The notes below the pieces were generated by a model. That model made no database searches, had not been told where the DNA came from, and saw only the letters and a list, made by a program, of their open reading frames with translations. A program made the position numbers and the translations under genes. From UMGS1124 sp045541255 (GTDB taxonomy: Bacteria; Bacillota_I; Bacilli_A; RF39; UBA660), in the NCBI GenBank assembly GCA_045541255.1, contig JAZQIU010000027.1, positions 1 to 64,000 of the forward strand: a DNA stretch of 64,000 nt, given 5' to 3'. Shown in pieces: positions 14,803 through 23,855 of this stretch; within the stretch, counting starts at the first letter, position 1, and each line of letters starts with the position of its first letter.

Positions 14803-16648
14803 TATCAATAAATTGATTAGTTTTATAAGAAGTATTATTTTCAATAACAAATATTTCATATCTTCCAGTTGTTATATTTGGTGATATCTTTTCTATTTTT
14901 TCTTCACCTATATTTTTTAATGTATATATTGCTCCAAAGTTATTAGAATCTATTAATACTAATTTAGCTTCTATATCATCCATAAATAATACATTATTTT
15001 CTATAACATTGTTTGAAATTGTAAAAGTATAGTCTATTACTTCATTTGTATTTCTTACTAAATTTATTACATCTTCTGTTAAAGGAATAGATGGTGTAAT
15101 ATTAATTGATGTTAAAACTTTTTCTTCTATAAATTCAAAATTGTATTGTTTGTTTAAATTTATTTTTGTTACTGATGATGAACCACCTTTAAAAGTTAAT
15201 TCAACTACTTTTTTATTATCTTTATATTCTATCATTTTACTATATAAGTCATTATATGAATTTATATCTATTGAATCTTCATAATTTACATTATTTAATT
15301 CTCTACCAAATAATACTATTTCACTGTCATTATTTATTTCATAATCTCCTAATGCATAACTAAAATATTTTTTATTTTCATTTAATGAGTTTTTTAATGT
15401 TATGTTATTATTTATAATTTCATATGTATTAGCACTTGAGTAAGAACCTTTTAAACTTGATATAGCTGTTATTCCACTATTTATTGGATATCCATTATCA
15501 AAAACTTTTAATACATTGTCGTTTAATGTTGCTGAATACATTGATTCTGGATAAGTTCCATCTGTACTAACTAGCAAGTAATTACTAAATGAACTAGTAA
15601 AGTTTTCTGGATTAGAGAAAATCCAATTAATACTTGAATCACTATAATCTAAACTTATTACAAATTCTCCTGCCCAATATGTTAATAATAAAGTATCTGT
15701 ATTTTCATAATATTCTATTCCTGAATTATTGAAATACGCATTATCTAAACCATTTGTAAAGCTATAATCTATATTACTAAATAGTTCATATATATCTACA
15801 GTTTTTACTATTTCTCCAGTATTTTTATCTATTTCTATTATTAGATCAGAATATGTAGCTCTGCCTTCTTTTTTACTAGAAACTATAATATTTCCATTAT
15901 CTTTTACAAAGAAATCATTTAAGTAGCCACTTTCAATTGAATATCTATTATATACTCTACCTAAATAATCTATTTCTAATAAATCGGTACTTAATCCATT
16001 ATTATTCATTGTGTTTGTACCAACTAATAAATGTCCATTTTCTAATACTATTACATTATGATAAAAATCTTCACTATACCATCTTAATTTACCATAAGCA
16101 TCAATCCCCATAGTGTTCATACTTAATGGTGATGTTATAAAATATATTTCTTTTTCTTCTGTTTCAATATTAGACTTTATATCTTTTGCTTCAATTTTAT
16201 TTGTTTTGATTTTAAATGTTTTTGATTTTCCATTAGATAAATTTAATATTACATCAGTTTCTTCGTTTGCGTATAATCCAAATATTGGAATATAATGGTA
16301 TTTATTTTTTTCATTATAATCTAATTTTATATCATTGTTATTTTTTCCTTTTATAATAACTTCTACTGTTTCTTCACTATCTGTATAAAATGTAATCATT
16401 GCAGATAGTGGTGATGTATTATAAGGATTTATATATATACCAGCATTATTTAATGTATATTTATTTTTTTCTAAATTATTTTTTATTTCATTATCTATTT
16501 CAGATTGCATAACACTATTAACAGTTAGATATGAAGTTTTATTTTCTTTTATTGTTTTTTTATTATTCAATATTATTATTGCAATTATTGCTATAACTAC
16601 TAATATAATAACTGATAATAATATAATTGTCTTTTTATTCTTTTTCAT
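14795..16648 (-). CDS. Arylsulfotransferase (ASST)-fold surface protein, probably catalytically altered
   Basis: 617 residues. N-terminal membrane anchor (6-28), an Ig-like beta domain (about 40-150), then a beta-propeller of the aryl-sulfate sulfotransferase family (about 160-490: YHNVIVLENGHLL, NNSGIEYYENTD, SLDYSDSSINWIF), then another beta domain. In characterised ASST the propeller holds His and Arg in an H-x-N-S ... S-S-R motif; by my alignment these are Asn and Trp here, while the earlier His (in FYHN) is kept. It may be a non-enzymatic or altered relative. It is adjacent to the two-component system and the giant pilin-like gene. Confidence 0.7.
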   Translation of the reverse strand: MKKNKKTIILLSVIILVVIAIIAIIILNNKKTIKENKTSYLTVNSVMQSEIDNEIKNNLEKNKYTLNNAGIYINPYNTSPLSAMITFYTDSEETVEVIIKGKNNNDIKLDYNEKNKYHYIPIFGLYANEETDVILNLSNGKSKTFKIKTNKIEAKDIKSNIETEEKEIYFITSPLSMNTMGIDAYGKLRWYSEDFYHNVIVLENGHLLVGTNTMNNNGLSTDLLEIDYLGRVYNRYSIESGYLNDFFVKDNGNIIVSSKKEGRATYSDLIIEIDKNTGEIVKTVDIYELFSNIDYSFTNGLDNAYFNNSGIEYYENTDTLLLTYWAGEFVISLDYSDSSINWIFSNPENFTSSFSNYLLVSTDGTYPESMYSATLNDNVLKVFDNGYPINSGITAISSLKGSYSSANTYEIINNNITLKNSLNENKKYFSYALGDYEINNDSEIVLFGRELNNVNYEDSIDINSYNDLYSKMIEYKDNKKVVELTFKGGSSSVTKINLNKQYNFEFIEEKVLTSINITPSIPLTEDVINLVRNTNEVIDYTFTISNNVIENNVLFMDDIEAKLVLIDSNNFGAIYTLKNIGEEKIEKISPNITTGRYEIFVIENNTSYKTNQFIDIK

Positions 16649-16659
16649 TGCTACACCCC

Positions 16660-18918
16660 TTATCCTAATGTATATGGATTATTATAAGTTCCATTTCCAC
16701 CTGTTATTTTTGCTGTAGATTTTATTTGAACTATTGGTCTAACAGCTAATGTTTTTGTTGTTATTGTCCCTGAATTTGCTTCAGAACCTACAGTAGTTAT
16801 AAGTTTCCCATATGTATCTACACTATAGTTATATGCGTATGCAAATACATTAGTATTATAATTTCCTCTATCTCCATTAAAAGCATTTCCAGAATCAACT
16901 AACCAGAAAGCACTTTTTCCACTCTTTATATAATTTGATGATGCATAAGTACAAGATGTATCACTACTACATTTTGCAACTTTCATATAATCATATCTAC
17001 TTAATAAGCCAACTTTTACTGATGTATATACATTAGTAAAACTTTCTAATAAGCTTGTGTCACTTAATTTAAAACCACTTAAAGTTGATCCCATTGTTTG
17101 ATATTTAAATCCATAAGAAGTATATGTAGAACTATTTCTATCTGTGTCTCCTAAATATCTATACAAATATCTACCATAATTACAACAACTTGCAGTACAT
17201 TTTCCAACTTGTCCATAAGCAGTAGATGTATAATTACTATCTAATATTAAACCTAATTTTCCTGAAGTTTTTTTGTATATTCTCCATAGTTTTCCACCAT
17301 ATCTAACATAATTGTTTGATTTACTTCCTATATAATGGCATATATTATTATTACTTGTATCTTTAGTACAATTAGTATCAGACCACTCATTTATTTTTTT
17401 TGTTATGTAAGCATTAGCTTGTGTCCATGATGAACATCCAACTTTATTACAAGTTCTTAAATATAAATACTTTATGTTATCACTATTAAGTGAATTTGCA
17501 TTAATTGTAAGAGAAGTTGATGTAAATGATGTACCACTAGATGTTGGTGTTGTATTACCTAGCGAATAGTAATATGTTGAACCGCTTAATGTATTTGTAG
17601 GTAATTTTAGTGCGAATGTTTTTGTTGGTGTATAGCTTGTTGAGGCACCGCTTGAAACAGTTGGTGAAGTTGGCATTACATCAATATTTATATTGTATTC
17701 TTTAGTAATAGTTCTTCCCAATTTATCTGTAACTTTTATAGTTATTTTATTTGCTGGAGTTGTTATTAAATCATTTTTTAATTCTTTATATGTAGAATCA
17801 GTATCTAATTTGTATTCTTTTTTTTCTATAATTTCTTCATTTGATAAACTTACAGATACTTTTTTACCTGTATTCCAAGTTGTACCAGATACTGTAGTAT
17901 TATTAGCATTCTTAAATACAATATTTGTTATTTCTAATGTTGGAACTTTTTTTATTGTTAAAGTAAATGTTTTTGATGTTATATAATCAGTCTTTGATAT
18001 TAACTCGCTATCTGTATAAGTTGTCTTTTTATCTACTACATTTATTTTAAATGTATATGTTCCTTCTACTAAATCATTAAAAGTATTTGATGATTGTTTA
18101 GTAGAATCTTTTTCATATACAATTTGTATTGGTTCGCTATCATATGAAGTGTTTATTTTTAAATTATAAGTATCGTTTGTTGTATATAAAGTATAATTAT
18201 TAGCACTTTTTTCTTCCATATAATGTTGATTGGTTACAAAGTTATCAGTGTTAATACTATAATCAAATTCATCTAAAACTATTACTTGACGCGTTTTAGA
18301 TTTTAGTACTCCATCTATTTGATATGTATATTTTACATTATAAGTACCTGGTGTATTACCATCTATATTTTCTTCACAAGTATATTGATTATCACCACTA
18401 ATACTTGTTACATAAGATAAATTACTACTTATATTTAATCCATTTTTGTCATTAAATATTAATCCACCTGTAACACCTACAAAATGAGTACATTTAAAAT
18501 CATCACCTTTAGCAATAGTTAAAGCATTTGCAACAACATATCCTTGTAATGAATCATCTTTCTCATAAGTAAATTCTAGATAACCATCTTCATTAAGAGT
18601 AACTAAAACTGGTGTTTCATCAGATATTGCATTACCATTTTCATCAACAATATCTTCACTTATTAAACCATCTTCTCTTAATTCTTTAATTGTTACTGTT
18701 ACAAAACCATATCCGTTATATAGTTTTTCAACAACCCCTGCATTACCATTGGTATATACTTCTGCTGCTGAAATAATAGTTTGTGTAACATCTTCTTTTG
18801 TTTTTTTACTAAATAATTTGTCTGAATTAACTCCAACAACTATTCCAATTATTGCAATTAATACTACACACATAATTATTTCTATTAGTGTAAACCCTTT
18901 TCTATTCATGAAATCCAT
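16660..18918 (-). CDS. Giant type IV pilin-like surface protein
   Basis: 752 residues. The N-terminus RKGFTLIEIIM is a class III (prepilin) signal cleaved by a prepilin peptidase after Gly, with a hydrophobic helix behind it. Then follow several Ig-like beta domains (about 100-440) and a C-terminal Cys- and Tyr-rich domain (about 500-740) ending RPIVQIKSTAKITGGNGTY, typical of large surface proteins in these bacteria. Known pilins are 120-200 residues, so this is a large adhesin-like pseudopilin. GAGAGGAG precedes the start; an ATG nine bases inside is possible. No pilus assembly genes are in the window. A G10 tract lies in its promoter region. Confidence 0.75.
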   Translation of the reverse strand: MDFMNRKGFTLIEIIMCVVLIAIIGIVVGVNSDKLFSKKTKEDVTQTIISAAEVYTNGNAGVVEKLYNGYGFVTVTIKELREDGLISEDIVDENGNAISDETPVLVTLNEDGYLEFTYEKDDSLQGYVVANALTIAKGDDFKCTHFVGVTGGLIFNDKNGLNISSNLSYVTSISGDNQYTCEENIDGNTPGTYNVKYTYQIDGVLKSKTRQVIVLDEFDYSINTDNFVTNQHYMEEKSANNYTLYTTNDTYNLKINTSYDSEPIQIVYEKDSTKQSSNTFNDLVEGTYTFKINVVDKKTTYTDSELISKTDYITSKTFTLTIKKVPTLEITNIVFKNANNTTVSGTTWNTGKKVSVSLSNEEIIEKKEYKLDTDSTYKELKNDLITTPANKITIKVTDKLGRTITKEYNINIDVMPTSPTVSSGASTSYTPTKTFALKLPTNTLSGSTYYYSLGNTTPTSSGTSFTSTSLTINANSLNSDNIKYLYLRTCNKVGCSSWTQANAYITKKINEWSDTNCTKDTSNNNICHYIGSKSNNYVRYGGKLWRIYKKTSGKLGLILDSNYTSTAYGQVGKCTASCCNYGRYLYRYLGDTDRNSSTYTSYGFKYQTMGSTLSGFKLSDTSLLESFTNVYTSVKVGLLSRYDYMKVAKCSSDTSCTYASSNYIKSGKSAFWLVDSGNAFNGDRGNYNTNVFAYAYNYSVDTYGKLITTVGSEANSGTITTKTLAVRPIVQIKSTAKITGGNGTYNNPYTLG

Positions 18919-18956
18919 ACTCCTCTCATACTATAAAAAAATTATATAATTATTAA

Positions 18957-18966
18957 CCCCCCCCCC
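18957..18966 (-). repeat. Run of ten G upstream of the pilin-like gene
   Basis: C10 on the plus strand (G10 on the minus), 38 bases before the start codon. A TATAAT box lies ten bases downstream of the tract, so tract length sets the distance from any upstream promoter element. Homopolymers of this kind are known phase-variation sites. Confidence 0.75.
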
Positions 18967-19067
18967 GACTTTTTTCGAAGAGGAATTAGGTTATATAATT
19001 TCTAACTTTTTCATAAATAGAATTTTATAGAACTAGAACTCTCAGTACTATATAATTAGTATAAAAC

Positions 19068-19091
19068 AAAAAAAGAACTTAATCAAGTTCT
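19068..19091 (-). terminator. Terminator of the yebC gene
   Basis: AGAACTT-GATT-AAGTTCT stem followed by seven T on the minus strand. Confidence 0.85.
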
Positions 19092-19795
19092 ACATTATGA
19101 TAAATATCCGTTACATCTTCAATCTCATCTAATAAGTTATAAAGCCTTAAGAATAGTTCCTTGTCTTCGCCTTCTAATGTCACTTTTTCTTTAGGATACA
19201 TACCTACTTCATCAACTTCATAATCTATATTTTCTATGAAACTTTCTAATGTATCTTTTATAGCATGTATATCAGTTGGATTACAAGTAATAATAATTTC
19301 TCCATTATTACTTTCTAAGTCAACTATTTCTATACCAGCATCTAATACACGTTCAAATACTTCTTCTTCATTATTGTATTTAAAACCAATTACTCCTAAA
19401 TAATCATAGTTATAACTTACACTATTTGTTACACCTAGATTTTTATGTACTTTATTAAATGCTGCTCTAACAAACCCTACTGTTCTATTAACATTGTCTG
19501 TTAAAGTTTTAATAATTAATGTACTAGCTCCAGGGCCAAAACCTTCATATACTACTGTTTGATAGTCATCTTGACCTGCGCCTTTTGCTTTATCTATTGC
19601 TCTATTTATAATGTCACTAGGAACTTGTTGTTTTTTAGCTTTTTCAACTATTCTTTTTAAATTAATGTTTGTATCTATTTCAGGATTTCCTTTTGCAACT
19701 AAATATATTTCTTTTGCAAAAGTACTATATAGTTTTGCTTTCGCAGCTCCTGTTTTTTGTATACTTGCTTTTCTTACTTCATATGCTCTTCCCAT
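19079..19795 (-). CDS. yebC: YebC/PmpR-family protein
   Basis: 238 residues, the full family length. Conserved signatures: the start GRAYEVRK, FAKEIYLVAKGNPEIDTN, VPSDIINRAIDKAKG, and YEGFGPG. Members were described as transcriptional regulators and more recently as ribosome-associated factors that help at proline-rich stalls. GAGGTG precedes the ATG. It is followed by a terminator; upstream is a small membrane-protein gene in the same direction. Confidence 0.93.
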   Translation of the reverse strand: MGRAYEVRKASIQKTGAAKAKLYSTFAKEIYLVAKGNPEIDTNINLKRIVEKAKKQQVPSDIINRAIDKAKGAGQDDYQTVVYEGFGPGASTLIIKTLTDNVNRTVGFVRAAFNKVHKNLGVTNSVSYNYDYLGVIGFKYNNEEEVFERVLDAGIEIVDLESNNGEIIITCNPTDIHAIKDTLESFIENIDYEVDEVGMYPKEKVTLEGEDKELFLRLYNLLDEIEDVTDIYHNVELD

Positions 19796-19833
19796 ATTTT
19801 CACCTCGACTTACATATTATATGTTGTTTTTAT

Positions 19834-20118
19834 TTATTTTTCAACAATATTATTATATTCTTCTATTATTTTATCTTCTTCTAAATCTAAAGTATTTTTA
19901 TTTTTCTTAAAAAACGATTTTATAATGGTTGATATAGAGAAAAACGCTCCTATTATTAAACTAACTATTAAAAAGAGTACCCATGCACCACTACTTAAAA
20001 ATTCGGTATTTGCGAAAATAAATACTGGAATCATTAAAAGTAATATTACAAAAAATGAATAAATATAAGTTAATAAAAAGAAAAGAGGTATAGATAAAAT
20101 TATCTTTAATATTTTCAT
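19834..20118 (-). CDS. Small membrane protein of unknown function
   Basis: 94 residues with hydrophobic segments at about 5-35 and 45-68 and a charged C-terminal tail (KKNKNTLDLEEDK). No family recognised. It lies 10 bases downstream of the patatin-like gene, with AAGGAG before the start, and is probably cotranscribed with gmk and the patatin-like gene. Confidence 0.6.
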   Translation of the reverse strand: MKILKIILSIPLFFLLTYIYSFFVILLLMIPVFIFANTEFLSSGAWVLFLIVSLIIGAFFSISTIIKSFFKKNKNTLDLEEDKIIEEYNNIVEK

Positions 20119-20128
20119 AAATAACTCC

Positions 20129-21178
20129 TTAATAAAAATATTTTAGTTGATATACAAAATCAGTTACCAAACTATTTTTTGATTTTAAATTATTCTTTTT
20201 AATATATCTTAATATTTTTGGAATATTATAAACTTTGTAATAATCTTCTTTATTATCTTCTAATATTTCCTCAATACTTTTTAATATAGCATCTTTTATA
20301 TCTGGCGTTTTATATTTTAATTTTATAAGGTTCATTAACTTTTCATTAATTTTTCTTGCTAAAAATTTATACATATAAAACTTTTTAAAATAATATTTAA
20401 AGCCATGATATTTATTAAAATATAATAAAGTATCGTAATATCCCATATAGAAATTATTTTTTATATCATTATTATCAAACATTAATACTGGTCCTGTATT
20501 TTTTGTTGGTGATAATTCAATTATATTTTTGTTTAGGATATTACTTTTTTTAGTAGGACCAATTCCATTAATTCTAATTGCAATCACTTCATTACATCCA
20601 TGTTTTTCTAGTAATGTTATAGGTAGATTATTAGTAAAACCTCCATCTAAATAAAATGAATTGTCTATAATTTTATTCATTTTGAAAGCAGGTAAATATG
20701 AACTAGCCATTATATAATCTGCTAGTTTTCCACTTTCTATTTCATTTATGGTTAACTCTAAAGGTTTTAAATCTTTTAATCTTAATGTTACTAAACCATA
20801 ATTAATTTTACTTTTTCTTACTTTTTCTTCATCTACATATTTTATAATCATTTCTTTGTAGTTAGAAACATCTAATCCTTTATTTAAAATTATTTTTTTT
20901 ATTTCTTTTAAAGATGTTTCTATATTTTCTTTTGTTATATCAAAATTTTTATAAGACTTTACTATATTTTTATTGATTCCTACTATTTCACTATCAGCAC
21001 TCATCCAAAGTTTCTTTGCAAGTTCTATATCTCCTTGAACAATAAGTGCTGCATTTAAAGAACCTATAGAAGTGCCTGCAACCATATCAAATTTATAACC
21101 TAATTCTTTTAAAGCAATATAGGCTCCTAATTCATAAGAGCCTTTTGCTCCTCCACCCTCTAATGCTAAACCTCTCAT
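20129..21178 (-). CDS. Patatin-like phospholipase
   Basis: 349 residues. The oxyanion motif LEGGGAKGSY (7-15), nucleophile motif GTSIGS (35-40, S37), and the dyad Asp in LDGGFTNN define the patatin family. Such enzymes hydrolyse acyl chains from lipids inside or outside the cell; no signal peptide is present, so it is cytoplasmic. The C-terminal 150 residues are Lys/Tyr-rich and specific to this group. It follows gmk by two bases, an operon arrangement. Confidence 0.92.
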   Translation of the reverse strand: MRGLALEGGGAKGSYELGAYIALKELGYKFDMVAGTSIGSLNAALIVQGDIELAKKLWMSADSEIVGINKNIVKSYKNFDITKENIETSLKEIKKIILNKGLDVSNYKEMIIKYVDEEKVRKSKINYGLVTLRLKDLKPLELTINEIESGKLADYIMASSYLPAFKMNKIIDNSFYLDGGFTNNLPITLLEKHGCNEVIAIRINGIGPTKKSNILNKNIIELSPTKNTGPVLMFDNNDIKNNFYMGYYDTLLYFNKYHGFKYYFKKFYMYKFLARKINEKLMNLIKLKYKTPDIKDAILKSIEEILEDNKEDYYKVYNIPKILRYIKKNNLKSKNSLVTDFVYQLKYFY

Positions 21179-21180
21179 AT

Positions 21181-21861
21181 TTAATCCTCATAATCTAACT
21201 TATTATTTATAAATTCTTTATCCATTAATAACTCATGCATAAATTCTTCTTGATTTTCTATACTTAATTCTTCAATTCTATCTACTCTGCATTTATTTGA
21301 TATTATTATTGAGTTTACCTTTTCTACACAAGTATCTAAATCATCATTTATTACAACATAGTTGTATTTATTAATTTCATTTATTTCATTATATGCTGTT
21401 TTGAATCTATTTATAATTTGTTCTTTAGTTTCTGTTCCTCTGCTAAGTATTCTTTTCTTAATTTCTTTCATTGATGGAGCAAGTATAAATATAAGTAAAG
21501 TTTCTGGATATTTTTCCTTTATAATTTGGGCTCCTTGAACATCAATTTCTAAGATAACATCTTTACCACTACTTAACAAATCTAATACTTCTTTTTTAGG
21601 AGTTCCATAATATTCGTCATATTGTACTTTAGCATATTCTAAAAAGTCATCATTTTCTATTTTATTTTCAAATTCTTCTTTTGTTACGAAATAATAAGTT
21701 TTGCCTTCTATATCATTATTTCTTATTTTTCTAGAAGTATATGAAACAGATAAATATAAATTTTTATTTTTTTCCAATAATTTTTGAATAACTGTTCCTT
21801 TACCGGCACATGTTGTCCCAGATATTATAATAAGTTCACCTTGTTTTTTTGATTTAATCAT
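21181..21861 (-). CDS. gmk: Guanylate kinase
   Basis: 226 residues. P-loop SGTTCAGKGT (residues about 14-23), GMP-binding segment SYTSRKIRNND and YYFV...EFE, and EIDVQGAQ. It phosphorylates GMP to GDP in nucleotide synthesis. The C-terminal ~35 residues beyond the usual 200 are an extension. It sits in an operon with a helical unknown gene upstream and a patatin-like gene downstream, with intergenic gaps of one to two bases. Confidence 0.95.
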   Translation of the reverse strand: MIKSKKQGELIIISGTTCAGKGTVIQKLLEKNKNLYLSVSYTSRKIRNNDIEGKTYYFVTKEEFENKIENDDFLEYAKVQYDEYYGTPKKEVLDLLSSGKDVILEIDVQGAQIIKEKYPETLLIFILAPSMKEIKKRILSRGTETKEQIINRFKTAYNEINEINKYNYVVINDDLDTCVEKVNSIIISNKCRVDRIEELSIENQEEFMHELLMDKEFINNKLDYED

Positions 21862-21862
21862 A

Positions 21863-22969
21863 TTATTCCTCCGAAGCTAAAATTAATTTTGGAGTTGCTT
21901 CTATTTTTTTATTTGTTTGTAAATTATTATAAATATGAAGTTTAGATAATATTTCAAAAATATCTTCTTTATTTAATTCATATATATTTATACCATAACT
22001 TGTCATTTCTGTTAAATTTATACCTAAATTAGTTAGTTTTTTATTATTACTTTTTTCAAATTCTAGATAAGTTGTTAATAAATATTTATAACTTTGAATA
22101 ATTGATTTTATTTCTGTATTTTTGTCTGCTATTTGTTTTAATATTTTTGTATAAAATTTTACTATATCTTCTTCGTTGTATTCATCTAATATTAAACCCA
22201 ATTTAGCTTTATATTCTTTATAATTTTCTTTTAAATATAATCCTAAAGAAATAGATAATGATTTTAAATATTCTTTTATTTTTTTGTCTATTTTATCAAT
22301 CTTCTCTTCTCTTTTGCTAGAAAGCACAAATGGTTCTCTTTTTATTGTTTTTTTCTTTTCATAATTATTTATAATTGCATCTATTAGTGAATCACTACCT
22401 AAGCCTCTTAATTCATTTAAAGCATTTACTGATAAATATCTATCATGTTTTACTGAGGATAATAATAATTCATAGTTATAAACAGAAAAATTTCTTAATA
22501 AAGAGTAAAATTCTTCTAAATTAGTCTTAAAAGCATCGTATTTTTTTGTTAATAATAATGTTATTTGTTCTATTGTTTCACTACTTTTTATTTTGTTATA
22601 ATCTAAATCATTGATTTGAAGTTCTTGTTTAAAATCATTTGTAAGTTCACTAAATTCTATACCATTATCATATGCTTCTTTTATTAATTTATTTGTAAAT
22701 CTTGTTGTTAATAATATATCTGTAATTTGTTTCATATCTAAATTTTCTAAAAAAGCATATTTTGATTTTAATTTTTTATATTCTTCTAATTTTCTAACAA
22801 AATTATTACCTTTTAAATTAGATATCTCTTGATATTCTAATTTTAATAATTCTAATTCATTTAAAAGAATTGTGTATTGTTCACTATTGATATCACATTC
22901 TACTAATTCAGTTTGTTTTATTTTTATTTTTTCTAATAATTCTTTTTTAATTTCTTCAAAACTTTTCAT
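21863..22969 (-). CDS. Unknown long helical protein
   Basis: 368 residues, almost entirely helical and Lys/Glu/Leu-rich, no signal or membrane segment; the first ~60 residues look like coiled coil. I recognise no family. AAGGAGC precedes the ATG at 22969. The stop is one base before gmk, so they are probably translated from one message. Its position is the only clue to a role. Confidence 0.6.
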   Translation of the reverse strand: MKSFEEIKKELLEKIKIKQTELVECDINSEQYTILLNELELLKLEYQEISNLKGNNFVRKLEEYKKLKSKYAFLENLDMKQITDILLTTRFTNKLIKEAYDNGIEFSELTNDFKQELQINDLDYNKIKSSETIEQITLLLTKKYDAFKTNLEEFYSLLRNFSVYNYELLLSSVKHDRYLSVNALNELRGLGSDSLIDAIINNYEKKKTIKREPFVLSSKREEKIDKIDKKIKEYLKSLSISLGLYLKENYKEYKAKLGLILDEYNEEDIVKFYTKILKQIADKNTEIKSIIQSYKYLLTTYLEFEKSNNKKLTNLGINLTEMTSYGINIYELNKEDIFEILSKLHIYNNLQTNKKIEATPKLILASEE

Positions 22970-23011
22970 ATAAATGCTCCTTAGTATTATCTTGTATAAA
23001 TTATAACATAA

Positions 23012-23039
23012 AAAAATAACTACTTAAATAGTTATTTAT
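23012..23039 (-). terminator. Terminator of ttcA
   Basis: AATAACTA / TAGTTATT stem with a T-run of seven on the minus strand, overlapping the end of ttcA. Confidence 0.8.
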
Positions 23040-23847
23040 TATTGTAATCATCTAAAAAGTTATAAGTTTTTTCGTCACTATGATAACCTAATATAGCATC
23101 TAAATTAATATTGGACATTGATTTAAATATATTATAATCTATATCTTTATTATTTTTTCTTAGTGTTTTTATTAATTCTTTGATTTCATTTCTTTTTCCT
23201 AATTCAGTTGCTTTATTTGTAAATGAACAAGCACAATTTATAAAATTTAATTCATTGTACTTTGTCCAAGATAAGATATCCATTTCTTTTATTAGATACA
23301 TTGGTCTAATAAGTTCTAAACCTTCAAAGTTATCACTATGTAATTTAGGCATCATTGTTTTTATTTCACTTGCATAAAACATATTTAATAATGTTGTTTC
23401 TATTACATCATCAAAGTGATGACCTAATGCAATTTTATTACACCCTAATTCTTTGGCTTTACTATATAAATATCCTCTTCTCATTCTTGCACACATATAA
23501 CAAGGATGTTCAGGATTTAGTTTATTTGCAACTTCAAATATATCAGTAACAAACAATTCAATTGGTATGTTTAAAAGTTTAGCGTTATTAACAATTTTAT
23601 CTATATTTTCTTTTGAATAACCTGGATTCATAACTACAAACTTACATTCAAACTTTAATTTTCCATGTCTTAATATTTCTTGCATAAGTTTTGCAAGTAA
23701 AAATGAATCTTTACCGCCACTAATACATACCATAATATTATCATTTTCTTGTATCAGTTCATATTCGTTTACTGCTTTAACAAATTTAGCCCATATTTCT
23801 TTTCTAAATTTTTTTATAATACTTCTTTCTACATCTTTATAATTCAT
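23032..23847 (-). CDS. ttcA: tRNA 2-thiocytidine synthetase TtcA
   Basis: 271 residues. ATP-binding PP-loop ISGGKDS (43-48), cysteine motif CYMCARMRRG, and LGHHFDDVIETTLLNMFYA mark the TtcA family, which puts sulfur on cytidine 32 of some tRNAs using an iron-sulfur cluster. The closing motif NCACSFTNK supplies the further Cys. Upstream genes supply sulfur (cysteine desulfurase, thioredoxin-like, CcdA-like), which fits a sulfur relay. It lies nine bases after the CcdA-like gene. Confidence 0.88.
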   Translation of the reverse strand: MNYKDVERSIIKKFRKEIWAKFVKAVNEYELIQENDNIMVCISGGKDSFLLAKLMQEILRHGKLKFECKFVVMNPGYSKENIDKIVNNAKLLNIPIELFVTDIFEVANKLNPEHPCYMCARMRRGYLYSKAKELGCNKIALGHHFDDVIETTLLNMFYASEIKTMMPKLHSDNFEGLELIRPMYLIKEMDILSWTKYNELNFINCACSFTNKATELGKRNEIKELIKTLRKNNKDIDYNIFKSMSNINLDAILGYHSDEKTYNFLDDYNNK

Positions 23848-23855
23848 AACATCAC

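Noticed and set aside
16113..16295. Open frames opposite large genes (for example within the ASST-like, aspS, gatA, LysM amidase and recA/rny genes)
   Set aside because: They lie inside clear genes on the other strand, have no ribosome-binding site and only hydrophobic low-complexity content caused by AT-rich codons.
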